Below are positions 35,850-48,945 of a DNA stretch of 64,000 nucleotides, in pieces (the stretch's first letter is position 1; every line of letters starts with the position of its first letter). The DNA comes from Sphagnum compactum (lineage: Eukaryota; Bryophyta; Sphagnopsida; Sphagnales): contig OZ234494.1 in assembly GCA_965153455.1 (NCBI GenBank), positions 16,554,001 through 16,618,000 on the forward strand. Reading direction: 5' to 3'. The notes below the pieces were generated by a model. It was not told the DNA's origin and ran no database searches. It worked only from the letters and a program-made list of their open reading frames with translations. The position numbers and the translations under genes are program-made.

Positions 35850-36645
35850 CATGATAGAATCAAACAAAGACCATTTGCAATTCAAGAGCTCCAAATGCTC
35901 AACTAATTACCCAAAGCTGTCCAAGTAGTTAGCTATAATTATTAGCATCTCTATCTATCCACATGATAATTATACATCCAAATGGGAATTAACATCTAAA
36001 AATTAAAAAAACATCAATTTAAAGAAAATCTTCATATTCCAAAAAAAGAGTCCTTCAAACTCAAAGAAAATGCATGAATCTAACACTAAATGTGCAAGGC
36101 CACTAGCTTTTCAACTTCATGTTATATAATCAAGACATTTGAAACAGAGAAGAACTACATTAGAATTGAAATTGAGTGTGAAAGATTACTCAAACCCGAG
36201 TTAAGTTGGTAGGGTTTGAATGATATTGGGATTTATTGCACAAACATGGAACTAATTTCTATAACTCAAACTTACATGCATTACACTAAAAACATGTATT
36301 GGCAATTGAGAGAAAAGGAATGACATGAATTTTTCTCCTTGAGTTTGATTAAATCTTTTAAGACTTCACCTCATAGTGGAAATGGAAATTTCCAAACCAT
36401 TGTATTTGATGCAATGCAAGTCTAGATATTGTTTCCTAATGTTCAAATTTTTAGGGGAGATAACGTCATGATGGTCAACTGATGATGATCCTAAACCCTA
36501 AAACTTGCAAGATGACTATTGATTCTAACCACTCGGGCTTAAAGCTTAAAAAAGCAGATAATATTTCAAGGGATAGACAAATCAAACTCAAAATGCTTAT
36601 ACTACTATTTCAAGTAGGTAACCAAATCAATTCACAAGACAATGT

Positions 36646-36798
36646 CACTACTACAAAATGTGGGTGCAGTTCACTAGTCCCTATTCACTAGACCAGTGAA
36701 TTCACTACTTTTTCACTGTCCCCGTTCATTACAACCAATGAATTCACTCAAAATCTAATGAAATCACTTGGTGTACAAGGACACCTTTTGTTGTAGTG
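36646..36798. mobile_element. CACTA-type miniature inverted-repeat element
   Basis: The element starts CACTACTACAAAA and ends TTTTGTTGTAGTG: 13-bp TIRs with one mismatch and the CACTA terminus of En/Spm elements. It is flanked on both sides by TGT (36643-36645 and 36799-36801), the 3-bp duplication expected for CACTA insertion. At 153 bp it is non-autonomous and has no ORF. Internal direct repeats of TTCACTA-like words are subterminal-repeat-like. Confidence 0.9.
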
Positions 36799-37660
36799 TG
36801 TGTACAATAGAGTGCCATTAGCTAGCCCTACTCACCAGGCTTGACACCTTGCCAAAAACTCATGGGGCCTCTTGGCAGACCTTTATCCCTTGTCCAATTG
36901 GGTGATTTAATGGTTATAACTAATTTGAAAACCTTGGGCAGTGGATGTTTGAAAGTCATCAAACTCAATGAACAAAAATTTCTGATAAGGCCTCTAAAAA
37001 TCCTCAATTTGAAGGAGAATTGGAATTTAATATTCCAATTTATTTATTCAGTCAACATAATATTAAGCTGGGAACTTACAAGGGTCCAAAACAAAAGCCA
37101 AGTCCACACCACATGGTAGGATCTTTTGTCAGAAAACCAGAGCAGGAATGGAGCGGAATTTATACGAATCCCAAAATCACAACAATGTAGTTTCTTCTAT
37201 TGTATGTGAGGATGGGCTCTAAGAAGTAGGTTTGAATGCAACACAATTGTCAGTCCTCTAGATTCATCAAGTAAGCGGCGGCATAGTCACATACTAAGTT
37301 CTACTCATCCCCATGGATGTTTCAAAACACATCGAACTACCAGCTGCCAAGCATTTAGCAAAGAGTGGTAGTACTGTGTTTCATAAGATACATATTAGTC
37401 TTTTGTGGTGCCTTTGTCTTTACAAGACGCATTGAAGCATTGAGCACTCTAGTTGTTGTGAGAAGGTAAATCAGTTGCAACAGTTTTTCTAAGGTGGGTG
37501 ATCAGGTCTCAGCTGGTAATTTTTTGTAGTAGTAGAATAAGCAACAGCCCCTGATGTGGTGCTTTTATGAAGAATTCTAACTTGGGTCTATAAGCAAGCT
37601 GGTACCATACTAAGCTTACAATGATGGGGGCCCTATTGGTTTGGCATATTACGCTGCTTT

Positions 37661-40600
37661 TCAGTACACACCTTGTGGTTTTAGGATGTTACTGAGCATT
37701 GGGTTATTGCTGAAACCATTTGCAGAGATTGCATTCTCATGGCCACTTTGTGTAGCAGCTGGAGTGATGGTATCTGGGTAAGCAGAATCATGCACCCCCA
37801 AGGCTGCTCTGCCAGATGGATCCAAGTTATCAGCCCATGCTTTGTCCCAAGCTATGGCTGCTGCTGTACTGCATGCAATACTTGGACCCCCGGGCACCGT
37901 CATTCGTGCAGATTCCTGCTCAATTTTTCCCACCAGTCAAAACAAACTTTTAGATGTCAAATTTCAGATTCTAAAAAAGGTTTCACATTCTTGAACATTG
38001 TAATGCATTAAATTGTGAATTTTGCATAATGAAAATTTCATGATGCAAACAAGTTATTCAAGCATGTGAAGTGGTGTTTTCTAATGTGAAATTAGACAAT
38101 ATTAAGGCCTGGATGAATGAGGGTGTGTAAGTGACTGACTTGGGGGAAGTGTTTCTCAAACTCCATGCGGTAGAAGTAAGCTTCCTTAGTATTTGGAGTG
38201 TTATATGGGTACATGTGCTTTGCATTTTTCAGCATTCGGTCTGTCACCTGCACATAAATTCACATTCACCCATTTGAAACTTATTGTAGCTTGACAGATG
38301 AGCAGTTTACATTCAGTCTGAGTCATCAAGTAATTGAGACTGAATGTAAAATTGTAACATTATGGGGCATGCCAGGTATGTAGGCCATTGTGCTCGTTTT
38401 ATTGCCTGTTTGGAAATTCAGGCTTGCCCAAATTCCTCACATGCATCTCTCACAGGGCACACAATGGCCTGTAGTACCCAGCATGCCTCCATAATACATG
38501 AAGCTTATATTGACATCTCTAGATAGATTTGAATGCAAATTCCCCGGGTTTTTTATCAAAGAAGAAGAGAGGCTGATGCCAGAGATAGTAAAGAATGATC
38601 AATATAGATACATATGTATGCATAATACCTGATGGGCTGCATGTGCCTTGAGACCATCAATCCAACTGTAACCAACCCCATCACTGAATTGTTCTTTCTG
38701 CCTGTAAAGAATATGCTGCCATCACCAGGCCACATGAATCCAACTTGTCAGCACCCAACTTGTCTACCGCCAATTGACATTATATACAGATACCATGCCT
38801 CTTCATATCCATGAATTTACCATTGGAAAATGAACACAAACCTCAGGTAGGTAAGGATTCTCTGGGGTGTCGAATGCTCTTCGCATGATCCACTTTTCAA
38901 TTCGCCCCTTGTCTTTTCTAACCTGCAGATCTCAATGCCAGTTGACAAGCTCAGCACTTGAATGATTCTGTCAAATCTTTCCAAGTAGAGCTAAGCAAAA
39001 ATTTCCAACAAAATGTTGGCTTCTGACAGTCTAGCTCTAATGGCCTGCGGCTTTTCCAGGTTAAGGCATGGACAAGAAGTCTAACAACAGAAATTCCATT
39101 GAAAGTGAAAACTTTGGTACCATTTTCTCAGCAGGGTCAATAGCCATGGCCACACTCATGAAGTCCTTGTCCAGAAATGGCACCCGAGCTTCCAGACCCC
39201 ATGCAGATGTGGATTTATTTGCACGGAGACAATCATACAAGTAGAGGGCCTTGATCTGTCAACACAACAAGTGAGACTTCCTATTACAGCAGCTACTAGA
39301 ACTCTACTAAATCTTTCCTACTTTCTGGTTTCTGTACTCACCCCATAGCTAGTCTAGAACTTGGCTTGCAAAACAAATTGTGTACAATTCAAGCTCTGAA
39401 GCTGCAGAGACAAAGGCATCCTGCAGATCTGCTGGAAGTCTCAAACACCGGCCCACAGAAGAAGCAATGGCATAATATAGACATGATGCGGGACAGTTAG
39501 ACAATTTGCATTATATTGAAGAAGTTTAAGCATGAAGGAGAAATCAAGAGTCTTGCAGTACCTTGCGTATGGTCTCCTTGTGAAGCTCTTCCTTGCTAGG
39601 TGCTTTGTGAAAGTAAAGATAGCCACCAAAGATTTCATCAGAGCCTTCACCAGAGAGCACCATCTTCACACCCAGTGCCTTGATTTTGCGGGTCATCAGG
39701 AACATGGGTGTGCTTGCACGGATGGTGGTCACATCATATGTTTCTGTGTGGTAGATCACATCTGAGATAGCATCCAATCCATCCTGCAAAAGCCCACGAC
39801 CAAACATGGTTCAGAACAACACAACTTAAGGATCTTCTGTTCACAGGCTATGCTAAAATCTGGGGTAGACCATCAATCACTTTGAAACCACAAAGTGAGA
39901 AAGAAAAGCAGTCAGGGCTCCAAAAGTCATGACAAAAAAGTTGAGAAAATAGTCTAGTACAGATCTGTGTGCACATGCATCTGAGTTTGGGAGAACTGGA
40001 GAACCTGAACAGTGAATGTGAATTCATGGTGCTTTGTTTTCAGGTAATCTGCAACTTCCTTTGCAGCTCGCAGATCAGGCGATCCCTGAAAAAAAACAAC
40101 AAAATCCAGTACCCATCCAGCCATGAAGATCAATCCTCCCCCAATGCATGTGACCTCTTGAAATTTGCTGCAACAAAAAAACTAAGAACTTAATTAAATC
40201 TTCTGCAGGACTGAACTTGATCCATTGGTTCAATCTAGAGTACTTAGACTCTCTGACATGCCCAGGCTGAATATTTGTTTTTCAAAAGCTTGATGAATCA
40301 TCATGCTTCATGAGTGTCACAACAGAAGTACCTTGAGTCCAACAGAGAAAGTGTGAAGTTGTGCACCCCAGACATTGGCAGCTTCAGTTTGTGCAAGTTG
40401 TCGTGATGCTACTGCAGCTACCAAAGAGGAATCCAAACCCCCAGACAGAAGTACTCCAAAGGGTACATCTGTCATCAGCCGCTTCATGACTGCCTGCAAA
40501 AATATGAAGCAAACCATGTCCCGACAACCCAAATCAAGTCAAAAATCAACACAACATTGGATCACTTTCGAATTCAGCAGCAAAGCAAAGCAAAGCAAAA

Positions 40601-42775
40601 ATTTCTTCCAAGGGTTGAAATTTTTTTCTTCAGAATCTGAGGTTCCAAAATTTGTTTTCCAATTGGCAAGTGTGTGTGTGTGTGTTTTTTTGGTTGGTTT
40701 TTTGCATGAATCAGATCCTTGAATTCAGCAACTGATGAGAGAAAGGACCCAGGACCTTCTCGAAAGCAGTGCGGAGTAGTGCTGGATCATATGGAGTTGA
40801 AGGGATCACAGTCTCTGAATACCAAGCTGGGTTGAAATATCTGCGAAGTCCTCCTGCACAGCAGCAGCAGTAGATCCAACCAACATCCCATCAGATAGAG
40901 AGTCTAATGCCACTACAAAAACAGAAATTTCTCAAGCAAAACTGTTCAAGATTGTAGTCAAGCAAAATTGTAAGCTCTCAAGCGAGCTACATAAACTTGT
41001 CTGGATGCAATGTTAAATGAATGAGCTGCAAATTTGAGTAACTTCTCGAGAATGATGAATCTGCTGCACAAGGACTTTTAGTCTGGAGCAAGAAACATCA
41101 TTGTTTACTGTAAGAATGGATTAATTTTGTGGATACATAGCAAGTAGTAGACTAGAGACTTTACCAGATTTGCTGGAGTAGATATGGCCCGGTGGGAAAA
41201 TCTCAAAACGTTCACAATCGTCTTTCAAAGCTTTCATCTCTGATGCGAAGTACACTGCCCCTGCACCAAGCAGGAGATGCAGAAATCAGCATACGCAAGT
41301 TAGTACCAGATCTATGTGTTGCCAACAACTGGCCAGCCTTAGAATTCAAGCAAATCATTTACTTGTGAGGAGAAATTGATCTTGTTTGCTGCAGGCCTGC
41401 AGATCATGATGCATGCATGCATGTACACATGCATTTGACGAATTGGGAGTGAGGAGGAGCTTGGTAGTGTGCATATACCGTCGTTTCCCCAACCAAGGTA
41501 GAGTGGGGTAATGCCGATTGGGTCGCGCGCGGCGATGAAGGACTTGTCGCGTAAATCCACAAGCACAAACGAGAACATTCCGTCTAGCATGCCCACTGCT
41601 TCCTCGCCCACATCCTCATACTAAAATCGTCATCATCAAACATGTTCATGATCGCCGATTCCGTTTGCAAACAAAACAAAAGAGGACTTCACATCGTCAG
41701 TCAATCTCAAAGCAGATTCAAGTAGTACACAAGAAGAAACCAAGGAGGAATTTCATCGTAAGATGAACTACTACTAGTGCTATGCAAATCCCAATTTGCG
41801 TTCAACTCGTACTCTTCCTTTTATATCCATCGTGATCTGGACATGGAGCTCACCAGATGAGCGATGACTTCGCAATCGCTGTGGGTGTGGTAATGGTGTT
41901 CCTTCATTGATTTCTTCAGAGCTTCGTGGTTGTAAATCTCTCCATTCACCTACATTCCCGCCGGTTCAATCCAACCACAACAGTCACGGATTCAGCTTTC
42001 TGTTGTGATTTCAAGCTCTTCAGATCATGATCTACCGATTGGTTGCTATTGCAACTAGGCGATGATCATGCCATGATGATGATGATCATCATCTTTGTGT
42101 CCACCTGCAGGGGGAGAAGTTCGGAAGCAGTACTCACAGCGACGACGATGTTCTTGCTGCCATTGTAGAGGGGTTGATCACCAGATGTGGGATCAATGAT
42201 CGCCAGGCGCTCATGCGAGAGGTAGCAGCCAGCCTCCTCGTCCACAAACAGTCCACTCCAGTCGGGTCCCCGATGCCTCAGCCTGCATAAATTCTCACGC
42301 AGGCCATGCATGCATGAGTAATTGGTCCTCTCTCCCATGATCAAACTCCAGCAGGACACCACAACACAAAACCACAAACACAAAATGCCGGGGAGTGGAT
42401 CGCACAGGGACAAAACGAGCAAGCAAGCACCACAGAACCCCAAAAAAACCCATGATTGCTACATACAAGATCTCAACTCTATATGAACAAGCCGATCAGC
42501 ATGCAACACGACCCAGCTGCTTCCTATTACAGCACAGCTAACTGCGCCTGAGAAATGATCAATAGCAGACGAGTCTCTTAGGTCTCTGTGCAAGGAAGCA
42601 ATCAGACAATCTGCAAGGTCGAAATTGGTTCTTCAAGAATGGACTGTAGAGCTGATCAAAAGCTAGGAAAAAAGTCATGGATCATGGTATTCCACCTGCG
42701 AGAGAGCTCGAGAATCCGAGCTCGCTTGGCTGGAGAGTAGTCATGAGAACCCAAAACTGCCAGAATCCCACACAT
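37661..42775 (-). CDS. ASN: asparagine synthetase (glutamine-hydrolysing)
   Basis: Fourteen exons, from the start: 42696-42775, 42138-42282, 41854-41949, 41479-41620, 41165-41260, 40756-40853, 40332-40493, 40005-40085, 39562-39783, 39121-39255, 38842-38922, 38629-38715, 38140-38247 and 37661-37915. They total 1788 bp and 595 aa, with frame kept throughout. The N-terminus is [14 protein letters not shown]: Cys2 is the glutaminase nucleophile. The GATase II domain (about 2-210) has [11 protein letters not shown] and VNGEIYNHE. The synthetase domain holds the ATP-binding SGGLDSS loop (236-242) and [13 protein letters not shown] (343-355). The C-terminus ([12 protein letters not shown]...) is the plant type. 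It makes asparagine from aspartate, glutamine and ATP in the cytosol, for nitrogen storage and transport. The exon 6 donor is the weak AAG|GTCCTG. The gene appears intact. Confidence 0.96.
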
Positions 42776-43080
42776 GGTGACCCACTAGTTCAACCAATTT
42801 GATGGACTACAACAAGAACAGCAACAAGAACAAGAAGAAACAGATTCTTGCAAAGTCTTGTACTAGTCTATTGTGGAGATAGATCTGACAGACTCAGGAC
42901 AGATGATGAAAGTGGTGCGACAGAATTTTTGCATGCATTTAGAAGGGGGGGGGGGAAATGCCAGTGACAAAAGCAGTGAAGAATTGGAGACTCTTTCAAA
43001 GAGTGTGGAGATGGGAAAGTAAGCGGATGATCGACGAGAGAGAGAGAGAGAGGAGGTTTTGGTGCAGCAAATCCTTGCGT

Positions 43081-43087
43081 TTTTATA
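43081..43087 (-). promoter_or_regulatory. TATA box of the asparagine synthetase gene
   Basis: On the minus strand the word is TATAAAA in the context GTGTATAAAAACG, 306 bp upstream of the ATG. Transcription would start near 43050, and the GA-rich run at 43036-43053 would lie at the start of the 5' UTR. Confidence 0.6.
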
Positions 43088-43212
43088 CACAGGATTTGGG
43101 AAGGGAGCGGAGCGCGGTGGGGGGAGGGAAGGGGGAGACACCCCATGGATCATCGGGCCACCCGCCGCTGTTCTACCGGGTCTGCCCTTGCGGTTCCTAA
43201 ACCCGCTTGCTT

Positions 43213-43735
43213 GCAGTAAATTGTACTTATTTTTTACTATTATATAACCTAGTGGCTTAAATATTTTACACCATATTTTTAGGAGCAAAAGTCTGAGTGG
43301 GGAGAGTAAATTATAGTAAATGATTCTATCTGAGTAAGCAATTTTGGCTACTAGTATTTATTATTGTATACCTATTTAGCCTAAATAGTTTACAACAACT
43401 TTTAGGAGCGAACAAGTGGGGACAGTAAATTATAGTAAATGATTATATCCGAGTATGTAATTTTGGCTACTAGTATTTTATTATTGTACACCTACTAGCC
43501 TAAAATTTATTTTACAACAACACACTTTTAGGTGTGAATGAGTGGAGAGAGTAAATTATAGGAAATGATTCTATACAAGTAAGTAATTTTGGCTACTAGC
43601 ATTTATTATTATATACCCATTAGCCTAAATATTTTACAATACGCTTTTACGAGCAAATGAGTGGGGAGAGCAAATTATAATAAATTATTATATCCAAGTA
43701 AGTCATTTTGGCTATTAGTATTTGCTACTATATAA
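43213..43735. repeat. diverged minisatellite upstream of ASN, unit of about 120 bp
   Basis: Four units contain (G/C)AGAGTAAATTATA-like sequence, ATGATTCTATC-like sequence, AATTTTGGCTACTAG and TATTTATTATTGTA-like sequence. They begin near 43297, 43413, 43540 and 43660, preceded by a partial unit at 43213. Units differ by substitutions and small indels. The array begins about 125 bp upstream of the ASN TATA box. Confidence 0.85.
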
Positions 43736-44190
43736 GATCTAGTAGTACCTTAATATGCATAGATCGGAGGTGGTTTTAAAGGTAGAGTGGCTTTAGGTTT
43801 CAGTCCTTTTGAATGACAATTCCTCATGTGGACAATGCTTTCAAACATGTGAAAATTGTTTGCAAAATAACTATTCACATTTGTCTTTTCATAAGCTCAC
43901 ATTTCAATTGTCACATGTGTATATAATATATTGAATGTGTTTTTTTTTTTCCTAACAAGCAGGCTCAAAAGATGACCATCATTATGGTCACCATGGGAAG
44001 GATGGATAACCATCAGTTAACCTCATGTTAACCCCAGTTCCCAATCACTTTCTTTTAAAAAACATGTATTTTTCTCACTTCCAGTTTGGGTTCCGTATAA
44101 AACTGAAAACACCCAGTTCCAGGTCTGGTTCACATCCTATGCCTTCAAAATGACCTTAAATTCCTTTGATCTTATTATTTGTCTGGTAGA

Positions 44191-44458
44191 CAAGGATATT
44201 GTGTTTAGATTCATTATAAGGGCATAGTAGCTTATTGGATTCTTTGGCCCCTAGGTATAATAATAGGTCTATTTTTACATGAGGATTTTGGAAAGATGAT
44301 ATTTTGGCTTGTGTTGAAACTTGAGATTAGTTATAGAGTTCTAATATCTTGAAGGATTTTGGTTTGTTTTAGAGGATATTTTTTGACGATTATATTTTTG
44401 CTATGGTGAAATATTTGAGTTTCCATAATTCTTCTTTTGCCTTAACATACTTTTTAAG
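44191..44458. repeat. dispersed repeat family 1, copy 1
   Basis: About 265 bp similar in direct orientation to 60654-60925. Shared stretches include GGTCTATTTTTA, TATGAGGATTTT or CATGAGGATTTT, GTTGAAACTTGAG, and GTGAAATATTTGAGTTTCCA. No ORF; the source element is not identified. Confidence 0.85.
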
Positions 44459-45584
44459 GGGGTGCATATTCCCAACCCTTATCCTGGGGTTCTTTGTCCA
44501 GAAAAGGGAGAACACTACACTACCCTTAACACGGGCGGTCATTTTAAGTCAAATGGATGCACCGTCTAAAGCAAATAGTTGGAGATTGTGATGAGTTCAA
44601 CACTTCGGCAAAGGATACGTTTTACACGTTGGATGGAAAGGGCGGTCAACATTGTTTCCAAAATCTAAAAATCCATGAGATTGGAAAACATTCCTAGGGT
44701 TACATTACAAACTACCCCCTTGCTTATTAAAAAAGAGGTTGCAAGTTTAATGTCCAATGATAAGAATATATGTTCAAAAGTCGAAAACCCAACACTTGAA
44801 AAACTAAGTAGTTTAAAGAACTAGTTCAACTAATGGTGAATTATTGATGTTAAACTTGAAACCTGGGGACCTTTTGTAAATATATAAGAAGGATACATGA
44901 TAGCATCCTATGACAACTCATACAACAATGAGAAATATGATTTTGACACATACATAGGATTTTTCTGAAAAAGAAAAATTGGCACCGATTGGCCATATTT
45001 TGAGAATAGAAATTTTTAAATCACCACATTTCTACAACAAGTTCCAAGTAGCCAAAATATAAAAGCATTTTTAATTTTTTTTTTCATATTTGATCTATAG
45101 CCAAATGTGGTTAAATCTTCTTATGGATGATCACCAGATTGGGTGCATCACGAAATTGAAAAAGATTTGCACTGATCCCTACAATAAATAGGTAGGCTAT
45201 ACTCAATGGAAATTAGTTAATAGCAACTAAAAAACTAAATCGGAGGAATAAATAATATATGTGTACATGGAAGACAACTGAAATGGTAGCCATTAAAAGA
45301 AAAAGTCTGGATGTTGGTATATGGGTTGATGAAGTTGAAGCACACAAAAAGATCATCCTTGATTCACCATCAAAGTTCATTTCCCAAGCAATTGTACAAG
45401 CAAAAGAAAGAGAGAACACCACCACCTACAGATTCACCAAGTTGAACTCAATGCATGTAGAAGAATAGAAGATAACTATGAGAAGAACCGAAAAGATGGT
45501 CAAAGAGACATTTGGTGCGGTGGAAAGGATAGTGGTGGTCCGTTCTCATACAGAATTTCCCTTGTGTCCCATAGCTAACCACCA

Positions 45585-45645
45585 TGGTTAGTATGTACCT
45601 AACATGGTTAGCTTAGCTTAGGTTAGCTTAGCTACATACTAACCA
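45585..45645. repeat. inverted repeat with perfect 13-bp arms
   Basis: TGGTTAGTATGTA (45585-45597) pairs exactly with TACATACTAACCA (45633-45645). The loop is built of TTAGCTTAGCTTAGG-like repeats that are themselves partly self-complementary. Confidence 0.85.
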
Positions 45646-45918
45646 GTGCCCTAACCATCCACATGTATCTACTACCTCCATAGTAAATCTCTAAATATTG
45701 CCACATTTCTATACATGGCACAAGTAGGTAGCCAAAAATTATAAGGATGTTTTACCTTTTTTTTTTTTCCTTTCATATTTTTTTAATAGCCAAATTTGAC
45801 TAAGTCTGCTTGTGAATGATTGCCACCTTGACAAGCTACATTAATTATTATTTTTTTAAAAACACTAGACAAAAGTGAGTCTCAATATTGTATAGAGGAT
45901 TTATCCCTAAGGCTGCCA

Positions 45919-46866
45919 AAGTACCTTGGCAGCTTCAGCACAAATTATATTATTTTTAGAAATGCTGAAATTTTCAAAAAAATACATAATTTCTGAAAGA
46001 AATTTTTTTGTGAACAAAAAATTAATAATCTTTTGAAATATTCAGGATTTTATTTTATTTTTGAAATTGAATCTTCAAATTTAATTATTTATTCGGCCAA
46101 CACGCGCTGAAGTTGCTGCCACAAGCTACAATACTCAGTTGGCTGGTTCACAAAGAGAGAAGGAAAAATAACATAATAATAAATTAAATAAATGGAGAAC
46201 ATTTTATACATTCAATGTAACTTGTTGTACATGTTTATGAAGATTTTTCAATGACCGACCGACAGACCCACCCATCCACCCCCCCTCCCCCCCATACCGC
46301 ACGAACGAATGAACGAACGAGAGAAATGGCAATAGGTCAAGCGCATCAATTAGTAGTCGCAAGTTACTCGACCTTGTTCAAAAGTACACGACAACATTGT
46401 CAACAATCCAAAGCCCCAAAAGGAAAAGTCGTATGAAACTTTATTCCAAAGCCTTGGGAACACTAGTAGGGAGCAATGATCCCAAAACCCCGGAACACCA
46501 TCCGTAAGCTAGGGTCTCGAGAACTTTCCAGGCCCCCAAAAAAGAAGGAAGTCCACGAACTTCTTGCCACCGAAGGTGTCCTAAAAGTACCCAACACTTA
46601 GGTACAAAATTGCAACCCCTCGATTGCTCCAAACATCCCCAAACATCCCCCAAACAACAACAACAACCACGCACCACAAGTGTGCCAAATAATTAATCAA
46701 TTTTGAAGATTTCATTTCAAAAAATTAGAATATTCCTGAATCGTTCAAAAGAAGCTTTCCTTCACACTATTTTATTTTATTTTATTTTTTGGAGATTTTT
46801 TTTTGAAATTTTTTTTCAGCATTTCTAAAAAATAATATAATTTGTGCTAAAGCTGCTAAGGTACTT
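45919..46866. mobile_element. putative long-TIR non-autonomous element (about 950 bp)
   Basis: The left end AAGTACCTTGGCAGCTTCAGC and following bases are the reverse complement, with few changes, of the right end GCTAAAGCTGCTAAGGTACTT. The match runs through ACAAATTATATTATTTTTAGA and AAATGCTGAAA, then more weakly for about 180 bp per arm. The GC-richer centre (46250-46680) has no recognisable protein. No clear TSD, so the superfamily is open. Confidence 0.7.
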
Positions 46867-47124
46867 CAGATTAATATATTGGTGTGAGGGAAAATAAACA
46901 ATAGGTGTCCCTGACTCCCCTATAATTTGGTGTCCCTAGTAGTGATTTTTTTGGGGGCAAATTTTTTACAATTTTTTTGACCTGAAAAAATATGATTTCA
47001 ACATATACAATGGATTTTTGTGAAAAAAATGACCCTACTTAGTCAGATTTCTACAATGGGTTTCAGCAGGAGGTTAAAATATTAATTGATTCTTAAATTT
47101 TTTTTTACTTTTATTCTGGTCTAT

Positions 47125-47165
47125 AGCCAAATTTGGCTCAATCTTCTTGTGGATGATTACCAGTC
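47125..47165. repeat. dispersed repeat family 3 (several diverged copies)
   Basis: TATAGCCAAATTTGGCTCAA followed by CTTCTTGTGGATGATTACCA recurs in diverged form at 45098-45145, 45787-45835 and 61327-61372, and weakly at 47602-47640. The first two copies share more than 100 bp upstream, including CCACATTTCTA and a T-rich run, so the unit is larger than the core. Confidence 0.7.
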
Positions 47166-48632
47166 TGTATAAATTATGAAATTCATAATTAATTAATTAA
47201 TTATTCTTTTTTCAAAAATTAAATTTAAAAAAAAAAAACTGGTCCAAATGCTCAAAGTTAAGCAACAGATGGAGCCACACACCAACTTCACATGGTCCTG
47301 GGATTGCACCAATCCACACATCTATTTATGGGACATACCTTAAATGCCCATTGCCAACCCCTAAACTCTCCACCCCATCTAGAGTTGATACTAGGTAGCC
47401 TTTTTCTTACTGGAGAAAAATTCCCCAAAAAGAGAAATAGAAAAAAAAAACAAAGAATTTTTGAGGCTATCAATTCTCAATCCCCAGATGTGAGAAAAAT
47501 AAAAATATAAAAAATCATCAGAGTCCTATATATTTGGTTTTCAGTGTGTAACTATACACATAGAAAGTTGATTAAAGATTTTTTTTACTTCAAATGTGGT
47601 TTATGGCTAAATCTTCCTACATACAGGTGATCACCATTGTTTCTATATCTTCTTCCTATGGATGATTGCCATTTAGGTTACATTTAAAAATAAATTAAAA
47701 ACCTTCCTAAAACAAGCTTGGATGATCCATAAGGATTTTCATCTAAACCCTCTCTAAATTGGCCTGGACTTCTCTGGTCATCATATCATTTGGAGCCTAT
47801 GACCACACTCCACATAGCCAAAAAAATACCACACTCTAAAACAAATTAAACTTGGACTTTTCACATCAATTAAGAATGGGAAAATCGGCTTATCGGGGTG
47901 TTGGTGTTTATGCGTTCCCAGTACAAAGTCTTGCCATAGGTGCAAACTGTAGGATAAAACCCTAGGACCCAGGCCTTACCAAAATTAAGGACCCCTTAAT
48001 CGTGCGAGAGCCAAGGGTGTGTCCCATATTTCTGTTCAAAAATCCAGTTTAATTCCATGTACACAACATTACACACTCCCCTATGCTGGATATTGTATAG
48101 ATACAAAGTTTTATAACAAATTTAAAACCAGAGTCTATATAGATACAAAGTTTAACATCTAATAAAAATTTATTAATATCTACTTAAAATTTAATAATTT
48201 AAAAAAATCTAAACATTTATTTTTATTTTAATATTTTTTTTAAAATCAAATTGCATTGCTAAGTGTAAAGTGGGCCAACTTTGAGCATTTTTGGGTTGCA
48301 AATTGGCCCCAAGTTACAACTAAATGATAGAGCATTGCCGTGAGGACATGCTAGGACATTGGCCCCAAGGTTGCAAATCTCAAATTTGATGGTACCCTTT
48401 TTTCAGCCTTGGGGCTAATACAAGGCCATAAAGTTCAGCATTTATTAGTAACTTGGGGCAGGCTGAAAAGTTTGTTTCTCTTTCAGCTTTGACTCCTAGT
48501 GTAAAGCCCTTGGGGCTGATTTCTTTATCTTTTGCACCAATAGGAATGATGGATTTGGGTTGAACATTGGTGCCCTGACTCCTAGTGTAAAGTGGGCCTT
48601 AGTTTCTATTCATGTGATGGACGCAATCTAGC

Positions 48633-48945
48633 TATCAATGAAGGAAGGTAGTTTGTTTTGTTTTGTTTTGTAGTTATGAGATCCACAGATGCTTCAGATT
48701 GTGTTCTTGGTGTCTTTGGAAAGCTCTCGACAAGGAGGGGTGCATGGGCTTTGGTTCCATGATGTTTGGACTTGTGATGCAAAAGTTCTTGAATATTGGA
48801 TGATTTCTTCGCTGAAAATTAAATTAAATGGTAGCTGAAATTTTCAAAGGAATTGGAATGTGCCTTTGGTGCTATTGAAAAGATTTTGATGAGCAGGATT
48901 TAATAGAATTTATTTGGTAAGAGTTGGATTCAGAATGTGGGAGAT
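48633..48945. repeat. dispersed repeat family 2, copy 1
   Basis: About 310 bp similar in direct orientation to 54214-54529. Shared blocks include TAGTTATGAGATCCAC, GGAAAGCTCTC, CAAGGAGGGGTGCATGGGCT and GATGAGCAGGATTTAATAGA. No long ORF is kept. Confidence 0.88.

Larger units (their letters stand above)
30487..37660. other. 7-kb gene-free AT-rich stretch
   Basis: The first few hundred bases are the RPL27A 3' UTR. Beyond that no ORF shows family resemblance and no RNA gene is evident. Local structures (hairpin triplet near 33.7 kb, TA microsatellite at 35.8 kb, CACTA MITE at 36.6 kb) are listed separately. The DNA looks like old repeat debris. Confidence 0.55.

Noticed and set aside
42863-43288. 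Minus ORFs upstream of the ASN start
   Set aside because: They cover the 5' UTR, TATA box and promoter of ASN, and homology begins at the downstream ATG (42775).
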